A stretch of DNA of 64,000 nucleotides from Lolium rigidum (lineage: Eukaryota; Streptophyta; Magnoliopsida; Poales; Poaceae). Below are positions 1-10,216 of the stretch, piece by piece. A program made the translations under genes and the position numbers. How positions within the stretch are numbered: the stretch's first letter is position 1; each line of letters opens with the position of its first letter. The notes beneath the pieces were generated by a model. The model did not search any database and was not told the DNA's origin. It worked only from the letters and a program-made list of their open reading frames with translations. The DNA is taken from the NCBI RefSeq assembly GCF_022539505.1, contig NC_061513.1, forward strand, positions 176,668,017 through 176,732,016, given 5' to 3'.

Positions 1-890
1 AAACCAGGTACAAATAATAATGATATTACTTGTACAGGGAATGCAGAGTAACATGTTCAGTGACTTCAATTTGGCACGAACTACGTAATAGGAGGCTGTT
101 ACTTTTGTAACAAATAATGAGCCAAATAGAAGTTAAGATGTCAAAAGCTATAGAGCAGGGAATGTGGACCAACATGTGCAATTACTTAAAATTGGCCATG
201 AACTAAATAATTGCAGGATGTTACTGTAATAGATAGGAATGAACCAGATAGGAATTATAACATCACCATTCATGAACTTTTAGTGAAGGGACTGAAAATC
301 AATATGTTTTGGGACATAAATTTGTAATGAGCAACACGCAGATGATAGTTAATGCTGGAGCTAAGGATGAACCGGATACAAAATATAGTGGGATCACCTG
401 TGAACTTAATTGTAGAAGAGCTGAAGAGGGAATGCAAACCAATATGTTCAGTATTCCATGTGTGAGTGCCATGCAAAGTAAAAGAAGCGAGTTAATGTTG
501 CAGCTTTTGAAGAACCCGATGGCACAAAAAATTATTATCGAAGTAGCTAGTGTGACGAGTTTAAATAAATTTGTACCGCATGATAGTAGAGCGATATCAT
601 GCAAGAACTAATAGTAGTCAATTACTTGGTTAGCTTACGACGAAGTAGATAGAAATAACAATGGCATCACCTGTAGTACAGAGAATCAAACCAACATGTT
701 CAGGGAGTACAAAATTGGCATGAACAAAATAGTATCAGGCTATAATTTTTATAACAACTACTGAGCAAGATAGAAGTTATGATGGCTACATCTATAGAGC
801 AGGGAATGCAAACCAAAATGTTCAATCGCTTAAAGTTAGCAATGAACTAGAAAATAGCATGGTGTTACTGTCATAGCTAGGAATGAACTT
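1..890. repeat. Degenerate tandem repeat, period about 120-130 bp
   Basis: Diverged copies of one unit recur across this stretch. Each has a core like GAATGCAAACCAACATGTTC, then AAAATTGGCATGAAC, then a GTTACTGTAATA-like segment, then GATAGAAGTTATGATG. Core starts are visible near 40, 160, 290, 430, 680 and 795. No coding frame survives the divergence; the open frame at 309-611 is repeat sequence. It lies on the downstream (minus-strand) side of the exon-like segment at 952-1081, so it could be intronic. Function unknown. Confidence 0.6.
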
Positions 891-951
891 AAAGAGCTTC
901 AGACAAACAAGCATTTGAACCCAAAACATGGCGCTAAAACAAGGGACTTAC

Positions 952-1081
952 ATTAGAAGAAGCACTTTGTGGGAGTCACTGCAGATCTTCCTGAGGTTGA
1001 TAGATCCGGTGATGAAGTACACTACATGTTCTACTTGGGGTTGGAGAGACGGCCATCACACTTCAGGGTTACTCATCTCAT
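952..1081 (-). other. Orphan exon-like segment with good splice signals
   Basis: On the minus strand this 130-bp segment is preceded by a pyrimidine-rich stretch ending TTTTTGCAG and followed by the consensus donor GTAAGT. All frames either stop or give short peptides, so it would be a UTR or non-coding exon, or a remnant. A GC-rich, CT-rich minus-strand block at about 1190-1690 could be its first exon or promoter. I do not recognise the gene. The evidence is only splice-site quality and base composition. Confidence 0.25.
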
Positions 1082-1696
1082 CTGCAAAAACATAATGGCA
1101 TGTCATTAGCACAAACAGGTTCCCCCAAGATTAAACAAGAACTTGCAGGAAACAATAGAAAGATACAATAGAAGAGTTTAGATAGGTGTGGATCATGCAT
1201 GGCGTCGGTGAAGTAGATCCGGTTCATGCACAACGGTGTCGGTCAGAGATCCGATGCGGTGAACGAGGGATCCGGCGAAGCGGCTCCGGTGATGTGGACG
1301 ATACCGCAGCTGAAGCGACTGCGGTGGACTGCTGGATGAGTATATGGCTTCGAGGTTCGGCGGGGATGATCCGGTCCGGTTGATGACGGCGTCGATGAAG
1401 CGGCTCCGGCAGACAGCCGGATGAAGAGGATCGCGCGGCCTCGGGTAGGCTAGGGAAGTCCAGCGGGGATGTTCCGGTGCGTTGGTCGTGGAGGTGGCAG
1501 AGAGAGGGACTTGGGAAGTTCTGGTGGGTGGTCTCAGAGCAGAGACTGAGTGAAATGAAATTTTTTCGGAGGGTTTCCGGGGCTAGGGAGGTGGTGATAA
1601 AAAAATGACGGGCAGACCCCCCACCAACCGACTTTGTTGTCATCTTCATAAGGGTAGAATGGAAATTTGGAAGTGTGTGAAACATTTATATTTTAT

Positions 1697-2520
1697 GGGC
1701 AGGAAGTTTTGCCGCTGTGATGAGATTTTGAATTTAGCTACGGTCCAAGTATAATGATAAAAAATTGGGAGACCGTACTAGTACCTCTGTTCAAGGCCGA
1801 GTGCAAAATCAAATCATCATCACATTAAATATCGGTTACTACCATCATGATCTATGTTCTTATCCCATTCAAAAACGTGTATGAAATATTTCAGGATTGA
1901 CGGGAGATTTTTCCGCCCGACTAAGATTTTATTTTAAATATGGCTATGGTCCAAGTAATATAATATAATACTAATATAAAGGCGGTACACCTGGTGAAAT
2001 ACTAATTGCTCTGCTCCGGCAGTTAAGGCCAGCGGTCACATCAAGCCATCATTATTACAAACAAAATCAGTTACTCCCATGTTGTCCAAACTAGAATTCA
2101 AAAACGCTTCTGAAATATTTGGGATTTAATTGGATGAAGGTTTTCCTGCTCAACTGAGATTTTCATTTTGAGTCTGGCTACAGTGCCTCTGTTCAGGAAT
2201 CCAGGGCCTAGAGTCACATCAAGTCATAATCACAACCAAATTCGGTTCGCATGTTCTATAGTTCAAAAACTTGTACCTAAAATTCCGGGTCTACCTTTAC
2301 AGTTTTTGAGAAAATTACTTGTATTATTATGCCTTTTACGATTGATACGTTTGGATATGAGCAGTTGTGTGCATCCTAGTTGTGCAGCGGCTAGGCCTAA
2401 AGCTACTATAAAACCTTTTCAGTATAAAATCATCATTTACCAGGAAAAAAACTCCCATTCGTTAGGGTTTGGCAGGAGGTTTTGCCGCTCGGCTTAGATT
2501 TTGATTTTGGTTATATATAG
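1697..2520. repeat. Degenerate tandem repeat, unit about 210-230 bp
   Basis: Units begin near 1697, 1902, 2130 and 2470 with a segment like GGCAGGAGGTTTTGCCGCTC, followed by GAGATTTTGATTTTG, a TGGCTA(C/T)GGTCC segment, a CCTCTGTTCAGGAATCC segment and a CATCAAGTCATAATCAC segment. A further copy sits at 9978-10216 beyond the CACTA and LTR elements. No coding capacity. The family is not identified. Confidence 0.6.
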
Positions 2521-2539
2521 TCAAAGTAACAGTAACAGA

Positions 2540-2780
2540 GAATCTTAGTAAGTTAGTATAGCAACGCATTTTGAGGTAGAAATTTGATTAACAATTTGAC
2601 CAACATAATATGAGTTATAGGTCACCAAAAGTATACCATTGGATTCACATTTAAATGATGTTCCAACAATATGCTCTTGGTATCATATAACTTTTTTATC
2701 GGTAAAATTGTTAGTCAAAGTTTTGGCACGTAATACTTAGTGGCCTTATATTCAAAAACTAAGAGAGTAACATAGTTTCA
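2540..2780. mobile_element. Degenerate Stowaway-like MITE remnant
   Basis: The AT-rich core contains segments typical of grass Stowaway MITEs: ACCAACATAATATGAGTTAT, GTCACCAAAAGTATACCAT, a GTCAAAGTTTTGGCACG-like segment, and a GGCCTTATATTCAAAAAC terminal-like segment. The CTCCCTCCG termini are eroded, so the call rests on resemblance of the core. Confidence 0.35.
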
Positions 2781-3692
2781 CCATAGATTAATAGTTGCCA
2801 CATCACATCCATTTTTTACTGCAGAATCTTAATTATCTTGGTTTTGATTGGAATAATATTTAGTAATGTTTTGTTTTGATATCACTATGTGTCTTACTAG
2901 CTAGTTAGAAATTGCGTTCAAATATGGAAAACTTTCTTGTCCATTTTAGCTTAAAACTAGCTCGACATCAGTACACGCGAGTATGAGCCAACATGAGGCT
3001 CAACCTTTCGGTCTACTCGATTAGAGCTTGCCCGAATTCTAAGACGAGCTGATCTAAGCCACTTGAACTCAACTCGTTTGCGTCCCTACACACATTGGTA
3101 CAGAGTGAATATGATTTTCTGCAAATCAGTAAGTACATGCCATATTGCCAAAGAAAATTGGATAGCATGATTTTCGACTCAAATGAAAATAGTGCTTCAC
3201 CACAGGCTAATTAATAATTAGGATTTTCTGCAAGGACCAAACAGTGCAACATCAGGAACCGTACATAATTATAGCTGCATCTAGGTCATTCTGCCTTGGC
3301 TACATAGAAAAACAGGTACCATCAAATCCATAGAATCAGCTAGGGTGACTTTGCCTACTTGTCTACCGTCCATTTGAGATCCAACACATCAGATAAGCTC
3401 TGAGTTTGATCTAGAAGTTAAACCTGGCTATTTTATAATAACAACCACTTGGTTTAAATGGAATGGTAACTTTTTATTTTATTTTTGCCAAACATTGAGT
3501 CAACAAGACTGAGTCAAAAAAACTGCTGTGAATGACCAACTAGTATTCACAGGGGGCCAAAGGCCAGTACATGTACATGTCAAGCTTCATGCACTAGCCA
3601 ACGCAACCAACATTCCGAACTGATGGAAAGGGCTAGGCAACCACTTATACATCTCAACACCCCTCCTCACGTGTGACCAGAAGAAGAAAAGA
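2781..3692. other. Intergenic DNA, no gene recognised
   Basis: AT-rich, no long open frame on either strand. Around 2960-3100 there is a GAGCT/AACTCGTTTGC-type stretch reminiscent of old MITE ends. Nothing else could be supported. Confidence 0.5.
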
Positions 3693-4029
3693 CACTACAA
3701 GAAAAGTTCTGATACTCAACGTCCAATTTTCGTCAACTATGGCCCCTTTTTCGTCGCCTATGGGCCTAACCCGACGATATGGGTTCTGTGGTCCAAAGTG
3801 CGTCAGGCAAAGTTCTACCACGTTTTTTCGGTCGTCGAGTTTGGGCGCCCTTCCGTCACGGAAAATCAGACCGTTGCAGAAGTGTTTTTGGGAGGCCGTT
3901 GACTGCTAACGTCATGCAAACTGACACGTGGCAGACGCCGTTAACTGTCAGTTAACGCTGTTAACCGGCTGAAACCCCGTGGTAGATGGTAGGCCCACAC
4001 AAGGCCTGCCACGCCTTAAGCGGGCCAGC
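3693..4029 (+). mobile_element. CACTA (En/Spm) transposon left terminus
   Basis: The segment opens with CACTACAAGAAAAGTTCTGA, the terminal inverted repeat start of grass CACTA transposons, and runs into GTCAACT/GACG-rich subterminal sequence. The retrotransposon at 4030-9234 interrupts it, and GGCC-rich subterminal-type repeats resume at 9235. The opposite terminus (TTTTCTTGTAGTG) was not found in the window, so the copy is truncated or rearranged. No transposase is present. Confidence 0.75.
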
Positions 4030-4995
4030 TGATAGGGCAAAGGTGTCCGATCTTTCGATGAGATGGGGATAAATCGATTTGTTGGTGGAGTTCGTGCTTG
4101 ACGATCCGACTACACGTGCAAAGCTCGTGCGCCAATGCAATCGCTAGGACAATCTCCAGGAGTTACTGATCTTGCGGGAGCACGATCAGCCTGACCAGCA
4201 AGGGTCTTAATTCCTACCTGAAATCGAGAACAAGTAAGAACTAAAGATGCAATCAGAATATTGCGAATATAGATGAAAGCTTGATTGATAATGGTGGGAT
4301 TCTGAATAGTCGGTCTTGTTCTGGGCGTTGGCCTCAAAAGAAGTACACGTAGTTGCAGCAATTGGCTAACTTTTAATCTAATCAAAATCCAAGTTCTAAT
4401 GACGGCTACTGAGAGGGATATATGGGGGAAGTGAAGGGATTTTCGTCCAACCAGCTAGGGTTGGCCAAAAACACCCCTAAATGGGCCTTCCTCCACTTAT
4501 ATGGCCTCTTAAAATCCCCTAAAATACCTAATCCGAAAGTACATGGGCCTGGCCCATTAAATAAGGTGACGCAGCACCAAAAATAACTCTTTGGACGAAT
4601 TTTATGATGGAGTAAGTTGTATAATTCATCCAAGCATCGTTGCTTCACTATGGTGGCTTCATGTTCTGAAATCCTCGCTTGCAACGCCATCCTGAATCCT
4701 TGCAGGTCTGCTGCCATCTCCATGCACGTTCCTAATCCAATGCTTGGCGTCCATGCTAGATCCATTCCTAAATAATATAAATACATTTGATTTAGGCAGC
4801 ATCATATTCTCATATATATCGGGAAGGATTCCTAGTAACGAATGTACCCGAGATGTGGTTGTAGGAGTATTGGTTGTATCTATCATAGAGATGTCCTCAT
4901 CATCCTCCCCTACTTGAATTGAAGTCGTCCTCGACGTAGTCTCATCTTTTTCACCAAAATATGCCTTCAAATCGGAGGTAATCATGTCCTCATCA
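4030..4995 (-). repeat. 3' LTR of R1
   Basis: On the minus strand it begins TGATGAGGACATG and ends CCTATCA. It is nearly identical to 8269-9234. Most differences are at CAG/CTG trinucleotides (for example CTGGGCG versus CGGGCG, GGCAGCATC versus GGCGAGCATC). Confidence 0.9.
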
Positions 4996-5008
4996 TCCTC
5001 CCTTTCTT
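4996..5008 (-). promoter_or_regulatory. Polypurine tract of R1
   Basis: The minus strand reads AAGAAAGGGAGGA directly before the 3' LTR start TGATGAGG, as expected for the plus-strand primer of an LTR retrotransposon. Confidence 0.8.
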
Positions 5009-5112
5009 GAAAGAAAAGCCGTCCTCGGCGATGTTTATTCTGTAAACATGCTAACAAAAGAGACAAGGTATATGCATGGTATATGTATATGTCATCCGTT
5101 TTAACGGATCTC

Positions 5113-6057
5113 TCATGTTTCCCATTTAAGTTTGTACATATTCCGAGTATTGTAGTAGCGTAGAAGCTTATTAGTCCCCATTAAACATTTATCACAACTC
5201 AATTTGCGGATATAAGTGAAGCACATATTAACTCCTTTCAAATTATAATGCTCATCATTAAACCATCCCAAAGTTGGTAACCCAAAACGTAAGGTCTCAA
5301 ATTTACTAGCCACGTCATGTTGAATTAAACAATTTTGCAGCAAGTTATTTGGCATAGAATGAATACCAACATTGGAGGTCATATCAAAATGAGAAAGCAT
5401 ATATACAAATTCAGTTTTATTGGAACTATAAGAATCATCACACATGATGCAAATTCTATGTACCATAAAAACATTGTTGCGGACATACTCCCCAATCAAA
5501 TTAAAAGTAACATCGGGGGCATAGACACTATTTAAACAAGGAAGTTCATCAATTTTATGTCTAGCATGTGACAAAGATATAGGTGGATCCATCACAACAG
5601 AAAACAAAGAATTAGCATGAGAAATCTTAGCCAACACTTCATTGTTCATAACCAGTTTTATATGATCCATACTAGAGTCATCATTCAAATCACAAGGTGC
5701 ATTATCAGGAACAAGAATTTCAGTTTGTACACTCATAGATATGGAAGAATTAACTTGTGCACTAGGTGTACTCAACATAATTGGTATATCCGTTACACAA
5801 GTTCCTAACACATGGTCATCCTTGGAAACAAAAGTTTCCGTTTGTACACTCATATCAATAGAGGAACGAAAAACAGCACATGGCACACAAAAATCTGTAG
5901 GTCTCTCATAACTAGAGTCAACCAAAAGATTGCTAGTCATATCAATGATAATTTCAGTGGGTGCACTCATAGGCAAAGACGAATTGAAACCACTACTAAG
6001 TGCGCTCAAAACAACATCAATCTCAGTGTGTTTTATCAAATGAAACTTGCAACTCAA
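5113..6057 (-). CDS. R1 second ORF, 314 aa, unknown function
   Basis: This 314-codon frame starts inside the gag ORF (35-bp overlap, different frame) and runs to near the 3' LTR. It has no enzyme motif. The N-terminal half carries three diverged copies of a unit of roughly 40 residues: SSLPMSAPTEIII, SSIDMSVQTETFV and SSISMSVQTEILV. Weak related stretches occur in the gag C-terminus, so the two frames may once have been one long gag-like protein split by a frameshift. The C-terminal part is richer in hydrophobic and basic residues (GLPTLGWFNDEHYN). It is probably translated by frameshift or re-initiation, or not at all. Confidence 0.55.
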   Translation of the reverse strand: MSCKFHLIKHTEIDVVLSALSSGFNSSLPMSAPTEIIIDMTSNLLVDSSYERPTDFCVPCAVFRSSIDMSVQTETFVSKDDHVLGTCVTDIPIMLSTPSAQVNSSISMSVQTEILVPDNAPCDLNDDSSMDHIKLVMNNEVLAKISHANSLFSVVMDPPISLSHARHKIDELPCLNSVYAPDVTFNLIGEYVRNNVFMVHRICIMCDDSYSSNKTEFVYMLSHFDMTSNVGIHSMPNNLLQNCLIQHDVASKFETLRFGLPTLGWFNDEHYNLKGVNMCFTYIRKLSCDKCLMGTNKLLRYYNTRNMYKLKWET

Positions 6058-7054
6058 CAGTATTATCCTCTAATATAGGTGGTGTGGCCAAATCATCAGC
6101 AAACTCAACACATGGCATATTAATATCAACATCGCATTGACCAATTTCATGTGGAGTAACAAAACTAGGAAGCATCGCCATTGCTTGATCAGAAAATTGT
6201 TTCAGAGCGACAACTCTATCCTCAGTCAACTCAATAGACAAATCATCACATGACATATGTAGATCAGCATGGTGTTCATCAGTCACATGTGGAAGGACAA
6301 AATCAGTACCTTCATTTTTACCTTGTGACTCCAACGTAGAAAATGTTCGCAGCGACGTGTCACAAGTCTGTGGCTGGGCAACTCCCACAACAATATTCAT
6401 GTGTGGAACGTTGGATGAAACAACCGGTGCTAGTGTGCATGACTTGAAGGAGTTGGAATGGTCCAACGTTTGCTCCTGTATGTGCTTCTCAAAAGAACAA
6501 GCTCGAACATATATACCAATAGTAGAATGAGGAATATACGTAAACAAAACCTTAATATCAGGGTTCAAGCCATTGAAAAACATGTTTCTAGTACTTTCCT
6601 CAAATTCCTTTATATCACAACGGTACATGTAAAATTTAAATTCCTGATAGTAAACATGCACATTATTACTACCTTGTTCTAATCGTTCAAGTTTGCGGAG
6701 CGATTCACGTTGATGAGAAAGAGGCACAAATTTACGTCTCAAAACAGATTTTAAATCTACCCAAGTAGTAGGTGTATTATCAATATTTTCTTTATAATTC
6801 CAGTCCCACCAAACGGAAGCAAGATCAATAAAAGTTTGGGCGGCAATTCTTACTTTCTCATGTTCATTAAAATCATGGCATCCAAAAATATTGTCAACCT
6901 CAAACTCCCAATCAAAATAAGCATCTGTATTATATCTACCCTCATAAACTGGTAAGGATATAACCTGATCATGATCTCCTGTAAATGATTGCACATGCAT
7001 CTCCGTAGTCGTCATGGTACTCGGGTCGATGGCTTGGTCCTCAATTCCTGTCAT
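6023..7054 (-). CDS. gag: Ty3/gypsy gag-like protein of R1, 343 aa
   Basis: The 343-residue protein has a retrotransposon gag (capsid-like) core at about residues 35-190, with the marks of plant Ty3/gypsy gag: YFDWEFEVDNIF, an AAQTFIDLASVWWDW helix, a TTWVDLKSVLRRKFVP stretch and a SVYYQEF-like helix (VHVYYQEFKFYMYRC). The gag forms the particle that packages the element RNA. No CCHC zinc knuckle is visible and no pol frame follows, unlike autonomous relatives where protease begins soon after. The C-terminal third (about 230-343) is acidic and low in complexity, with MSCDDLS- and INMPCVEF-type repeats. The start chosen is the first ATG after the leader. Confidence 0.85.
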   Translation of the reverse strand: MTGIEDQAIDPSTMTTTEMHVQSFTGDHDQVISLPVYEGRYNTDAYFDWEFEVDNIFGCHDFNEHEKVRIAAQTFIDLASVWWDWNYKENIDNTPTTWVDLKSVLRRKFVPLSHQRESLRKLERLEQGSNNVHVYYQEFKFYMYRCDIKEFEESTRNMFFNGLNPDIKVLFTYIPHSTIGIYVRACSFEKHIQEQTLDHSNSFKSCTLAPVVSSNVPHMNIVVGVAQPQTCDTSLRTFSTLESQGKNEGTDFVLPHVTDEHHADLHMSCDDLSIELTEDRVVALKQFSDQAMAMLPSFVTPHEIGQCDVDINMPCVEFADDLATPPILEDNTVELQVSFDKTH

Positions 7055-7484
7055 GGTTAGTACCCAAAAAGCACAAATGCATATGCCTACAAACTACGGA
7101 ATATGGTGGTTCACGCGCAATTCGTCAAGCAAAATACAAAGCTCTTACAAGTTCTTACCAAACAGGAGGAAGGTGATATGGCAACCAACAAGGATCAACT
7201 TCTCCCCGGATTGCACAAAGCGATTACCAGGTGTCGACACAAAGCACGTGGAGAAATCCGTGGAGCTCCGGGAAGGCAAAGTATAGTGATATGGTGGCAC
7301 AGTAATCAAATCAGCGATGCAAATTGAGTAAATGCTCAACGAAGGTACTGTGCTGGTCCTAGGCTAGATCGTATTAGAGACGCGAGCCTAAATCACCAAC
7401 GAGGGCACAATGCGGCACAAGATGCAAGAGGCAGTGAAACTGGTGCTGGAGGATAGAGGTACCTACGGGAAGGCAGCAAGTGTT

Positions 7485-7803
7485 TTTTTTTTGACTCAAC
7501 TTGGCGCTAGACCCTAGAGGTCTCTATGGTAGGGCGCCCAGTTTTTTTTTTTTTTTTGGGATCAACCTTGGCGCATGACCATAGAGGTCTCTATGGTAGG
7601 GCGCCCAGAATTTTTTTTTTTTTTTTTTTTTTTTAGGATCAGGCTTGGCGCATGACCATAGAGGTCTCTATGGTAGGGCGCCCAGAAATTTTCGGATTTC
7701 TTTTTTTTTTTTTTTTTTTTTAAGGATCAGACTTGGCGCATGACCATAGAGGTCTCTATGGTAGGGCGCCCAGAAATTTTCGGAATTTTTTTTTTTTTTT
7801 TTT
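7485..7803 (-). repeat. Four tandem hairpin units with T tracts in the R1 leader
   Basis: Four copies of a unit starting TTGGCGC at 7501, 7568, 7645 and 7733 each hold ACCATAGAG-GT-CTCTATGGT (9-bp perfect arms in copies 2-4) and a closing GGGCGCCCAG. They are separated by T runs of 15-24 bases (A runs in the element RNA). They lie in the 5' leader, between primer-binding site and gag, where packaging and dimerisation signals are usually located in retroelements. Confidence 0.85.
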
Positions 7804-8256
7804 TGCAGCTAGACTGCTATCAGAATTCCGACGGAAAACACGAATTTGACCAAGAAAACGGATCTAAAACCCGGAAAAACTCAGAAACAAAGATCAAGAA
7901 AGACCCTACGATGATGGGAATCAAAGGGGAACAACAAAGAGTTGATGGCAGATGTGGCGGAAGTATATGGTGGCGGTGATATGGTGAGGACCGCAAGCGG
8001 AGATGGCGCGGCGGCGACGTGACTACTATGATCGGAACTCGAAACTCTAACGACTCTAGACGCTAAGACCAGCACGCGACACAACGATTGCGGACAAAGA
8101 CTCAAAAAGCAAAAGCTGAAAAGATCATGCAATGGCTTGGCGAGGGCTATGGGACGGATGATCTAAACCTAATATATTTTTGTGGGGCTTTTTCGGGTTA
8201 TAGGTAAAACAAATCTACACTAGGAAAAACTGTAAATCTCACCGAGCAACCTGAAA

Positions 8257-8266
8257 TCTGATACCA
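8257..8266 (-). promoter_or_regulatory. Primer-binding site of R1
   Basis: The minus strand reads TGGTATCAGA two bases downstream of the 5' LTR. This is the classic site complementary to the 3' end of initiator tRNA-Met, and it sets the element's orientation. Confidence 0.88.
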
Positions 8267-8268
8267 CT

Positions 8269-9234
8269 TGATAGGGCAAAGGTGTCCGATCTTTCGATGA
8301 GATGGGGATAAATCGATTTGTTGGTGGAGTTCGTGCTTGACGATCCGACTACACGTGCAAAGCTCGTGCGCCAATGCAATCGCTAGGACAATCTCCGGGA
8401 GTTACTGATCTTGCGGGAGCACGATCAGCCGACCAGACAAGGGTCTTAATTCCTACCTGAAATCGAGAACAAGTAAGAACTAAAGATGCAATCGGAATAT
8501 TGCGAATATAGATGAAAGCTTGATTGATAATGGTGGGATTCTGAATAGTCGGTCTTGTTCGGGCGTTGGCCTCAAAAGAAGTACACGTAGTTGCAGCAAT
8601 TGGCTAACTTTTAATCTAATCAAAATCCAAGTTCTAATGACGGCTACGAGAGGGATATATATGGGGGAAGTGAAGGGATTTTCGTCCAACCAGCTAGGGT
8701 TGGCCAAAAACACCCCTAAATGGGCCTTCCTCCACTTATATGGCCTCTTAAAATCCCCTAAAATACCTAATCCGAAAATACATGGGCCTGGCCCATTAAA
8801 TAAGGTGACGCAGCACCAAAATAACTCTTTGGACGAATTTTATGATGGAGTAAGTTGTATAATTCATCCAAGCATCGTTGCTTCACTATGGTGGCTTCAT
8901 GTTCTGAAATCCTCGCTTGCAACGCCATCCTGAATCCTTGCGGAGTCCGCTGCCATCTCCATGCACGTTCCTAATCCAATGCTTGGCGTCCATGCTAGAT
9001 CCATTCCTAAATAATATAAATACATTTGATTTAGGCGAGCATCATATTCTCATATATATCGGGAAGGATTCCTAGTAACGAATGTACTCGAGATGTGGTT
9101 GTAGGAGTATTGGTTGTATCTATCATAGAGATGTCCTCATCATCCTCCCCTACTTGAATTGAAGTCGTCCTCGACGTAGTCTCATCTTTTTCACCAAAAT
9201 ATGCCTTCAAATCGGAGGTAATCATGTCCTCATC
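8269..9234 (-). repeat. 5' LTR of R1
   Basis: Twin of 4030-4995. On the minus strand it starts GATGAGGACATG, one base short of the expected TGATGAGG, and ends CCCTATCA next to the primer-binding site. Confidence 0.9.
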
Positions 9235-9977
9235 GCGGGCCGGGCCAGCTGACTTAGTTTGACCGGTCAACTATATAACTGGGCTGGTCTATTAGGTACG
9301 TGGGTCGGGCCTAACCTCTAAGGTTGACTGGTCAAAACTTAAATGGGCCGGCCCACTATGCACGTGGGCCGGGCCGAATGCCTTCGTTTGACCGGTCAAT
9401 AGGCAAACGAGCCGGCCCACTAAGCATGGGGGCCCACTTTCCTGTTATCGGGCCGACCCATTTAGAAAGTGGGGTCCACCATAAAGCATGTGGGCTGGCC
9501 CAATAAGTTAGTGGGCCGGCCCACTAAGCATGCGGGCCCACTTTCCTGTTATCGGGCCGACCCATTTAGTAAGTGGGGACCACCATAAAGAAGAAGGGTT
9601 GGCCCAATAAGCATGTGGGTCCCACTTTCCTGTTATCGGGTCGGCCCATTTAGTAAGTGGGGTCCACCATAGAGCAAGTGGGCTGGCCCAATAAGTTAGT
9701 GGCCCGGCCCAATAAGCCTGTGGGTGCCACTTTCCTGTTATCGGGTCGGCCCAGTTAGTAAGTGGGGTCCACCATAAAGCAATTGCGCTGGCCCAATAAG
9801 TTAGTGGGCCGGTCCAAACCAAAAGTGGGGCCCACTATCCTGTTATTGGGCCGACCCAGTTAGTAAGTGGGGTCCACCTTAAAGCAAGTGGGCTGGCCCA
9901 ATAAGCACGTGGGGCCCACTTTCCTGTTACCGGGACGGCCCAGTTAGTAGGTGGGGTCCACCTCAAAAGCAATTGGG
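9235..9977. repeat. GGCC-rich tandem repeats, probable CACTA subterminal region
   Basis: Units of about 90-120 bp recur (TTTCCTGTTATCGGGCCGAC, AGTAAGTGGGGTCCACCAT, GGCTGGCCCAATAAG, GTGGGCCGGCCCACTAAGC). The first part carries TTGACCGGTCAA palindromes. GGCCCA-rich arrays are common in subterminal regions of grass CACTA elements, and this block would be continuous with 3693-4029 if R1 were removed. The 104-codon and 77-codon minus-strand frames here are translated repeats, not genes. Confidence 0.65.
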
Positions 9978-10216
9978 CTGGCGGGAGGTTTTGCTGCTCC
10001 ACTGAGATTTTGATTTTGATCGTGGCTACATTTGAAACGATGATAATAGTAATAGGAAAAAGGTGCACCAGCGCGGGTTCCTCTGTTCAGGAATCCAAGG
10101 CCTAGGGTCACATCTAGTCATAATCACAAAAAAAATCGGTTCCTATTTTCTCCAAACTTCAATTCAGACAAGCGTACTATTTCGGGTTTAATTAGCGGGA
10201 GGTTACACCGCCCGAC
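9978..10216. repeat. Displaced copy of the 210-230-bp repeat
   Basis: It begins GGCGGGAGGTTTTGCTGCTC and contains CCTCTGTTCAGGAATCCAAG and CATCTAGTCATAATCAC, matching the units at 1697-2520. It ends at GGGAGGTTACACCGCCCGAC, where the next LTR begins. Confidence 0.6.

Larger units (their letters stand above)
4030..9234 (-). mobile_element. Complete gag-only LTR retrotransposon (R1)
   Basis: Two 966-bp LTRs (4030-4995 and 8269-9234) flank a 3.3-kb internal region. On the minus strand, the 5' LTR is the right copy. It is followed by a primer-binding site matching initiator tRNA-Met (TGGTATCAGA at 8257-8266), a repeat-rich leader, a gag ORF (6023-7054), a second ORF (5113-6057), and a polypurine tract AAGAAAGGGAGGA touching the 3' LTR. 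No protease, reverse transcriptase, RNase H or integrase is present, so the element is non-autonomous. The gag points to Ty3/gypsy. A clean 5-bp target duplication is not seen, and the right LTR lacks its terminal base. Confidence 0.9.

Noticed and set aside
1224..1685. 153-codon minus-strand frame
   Set aside because: Pro/Ser/Arg-rich translation of a GC- and CT-rich stretch; more likely UTR or promoter than protein.
4030..9234. Ty1/copia assignment for R1
   Set aside because: No pol to order domains; the gag core resembles Ty3/gypsy, so copia is not supported, though not formally excluded.
9235..9977. Regular repeats considered as a CRISPR-like array
   Set aside because: Eukaryotic context, units are contiguous with no unique spacers; consistent with CACTA subterminal repeats.
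9508..10068. 104- and 77-codon Trp/Thr/Pro-rich minus-strand frames
   Set aside because: Translation of GGCC-rich tandem repeats.
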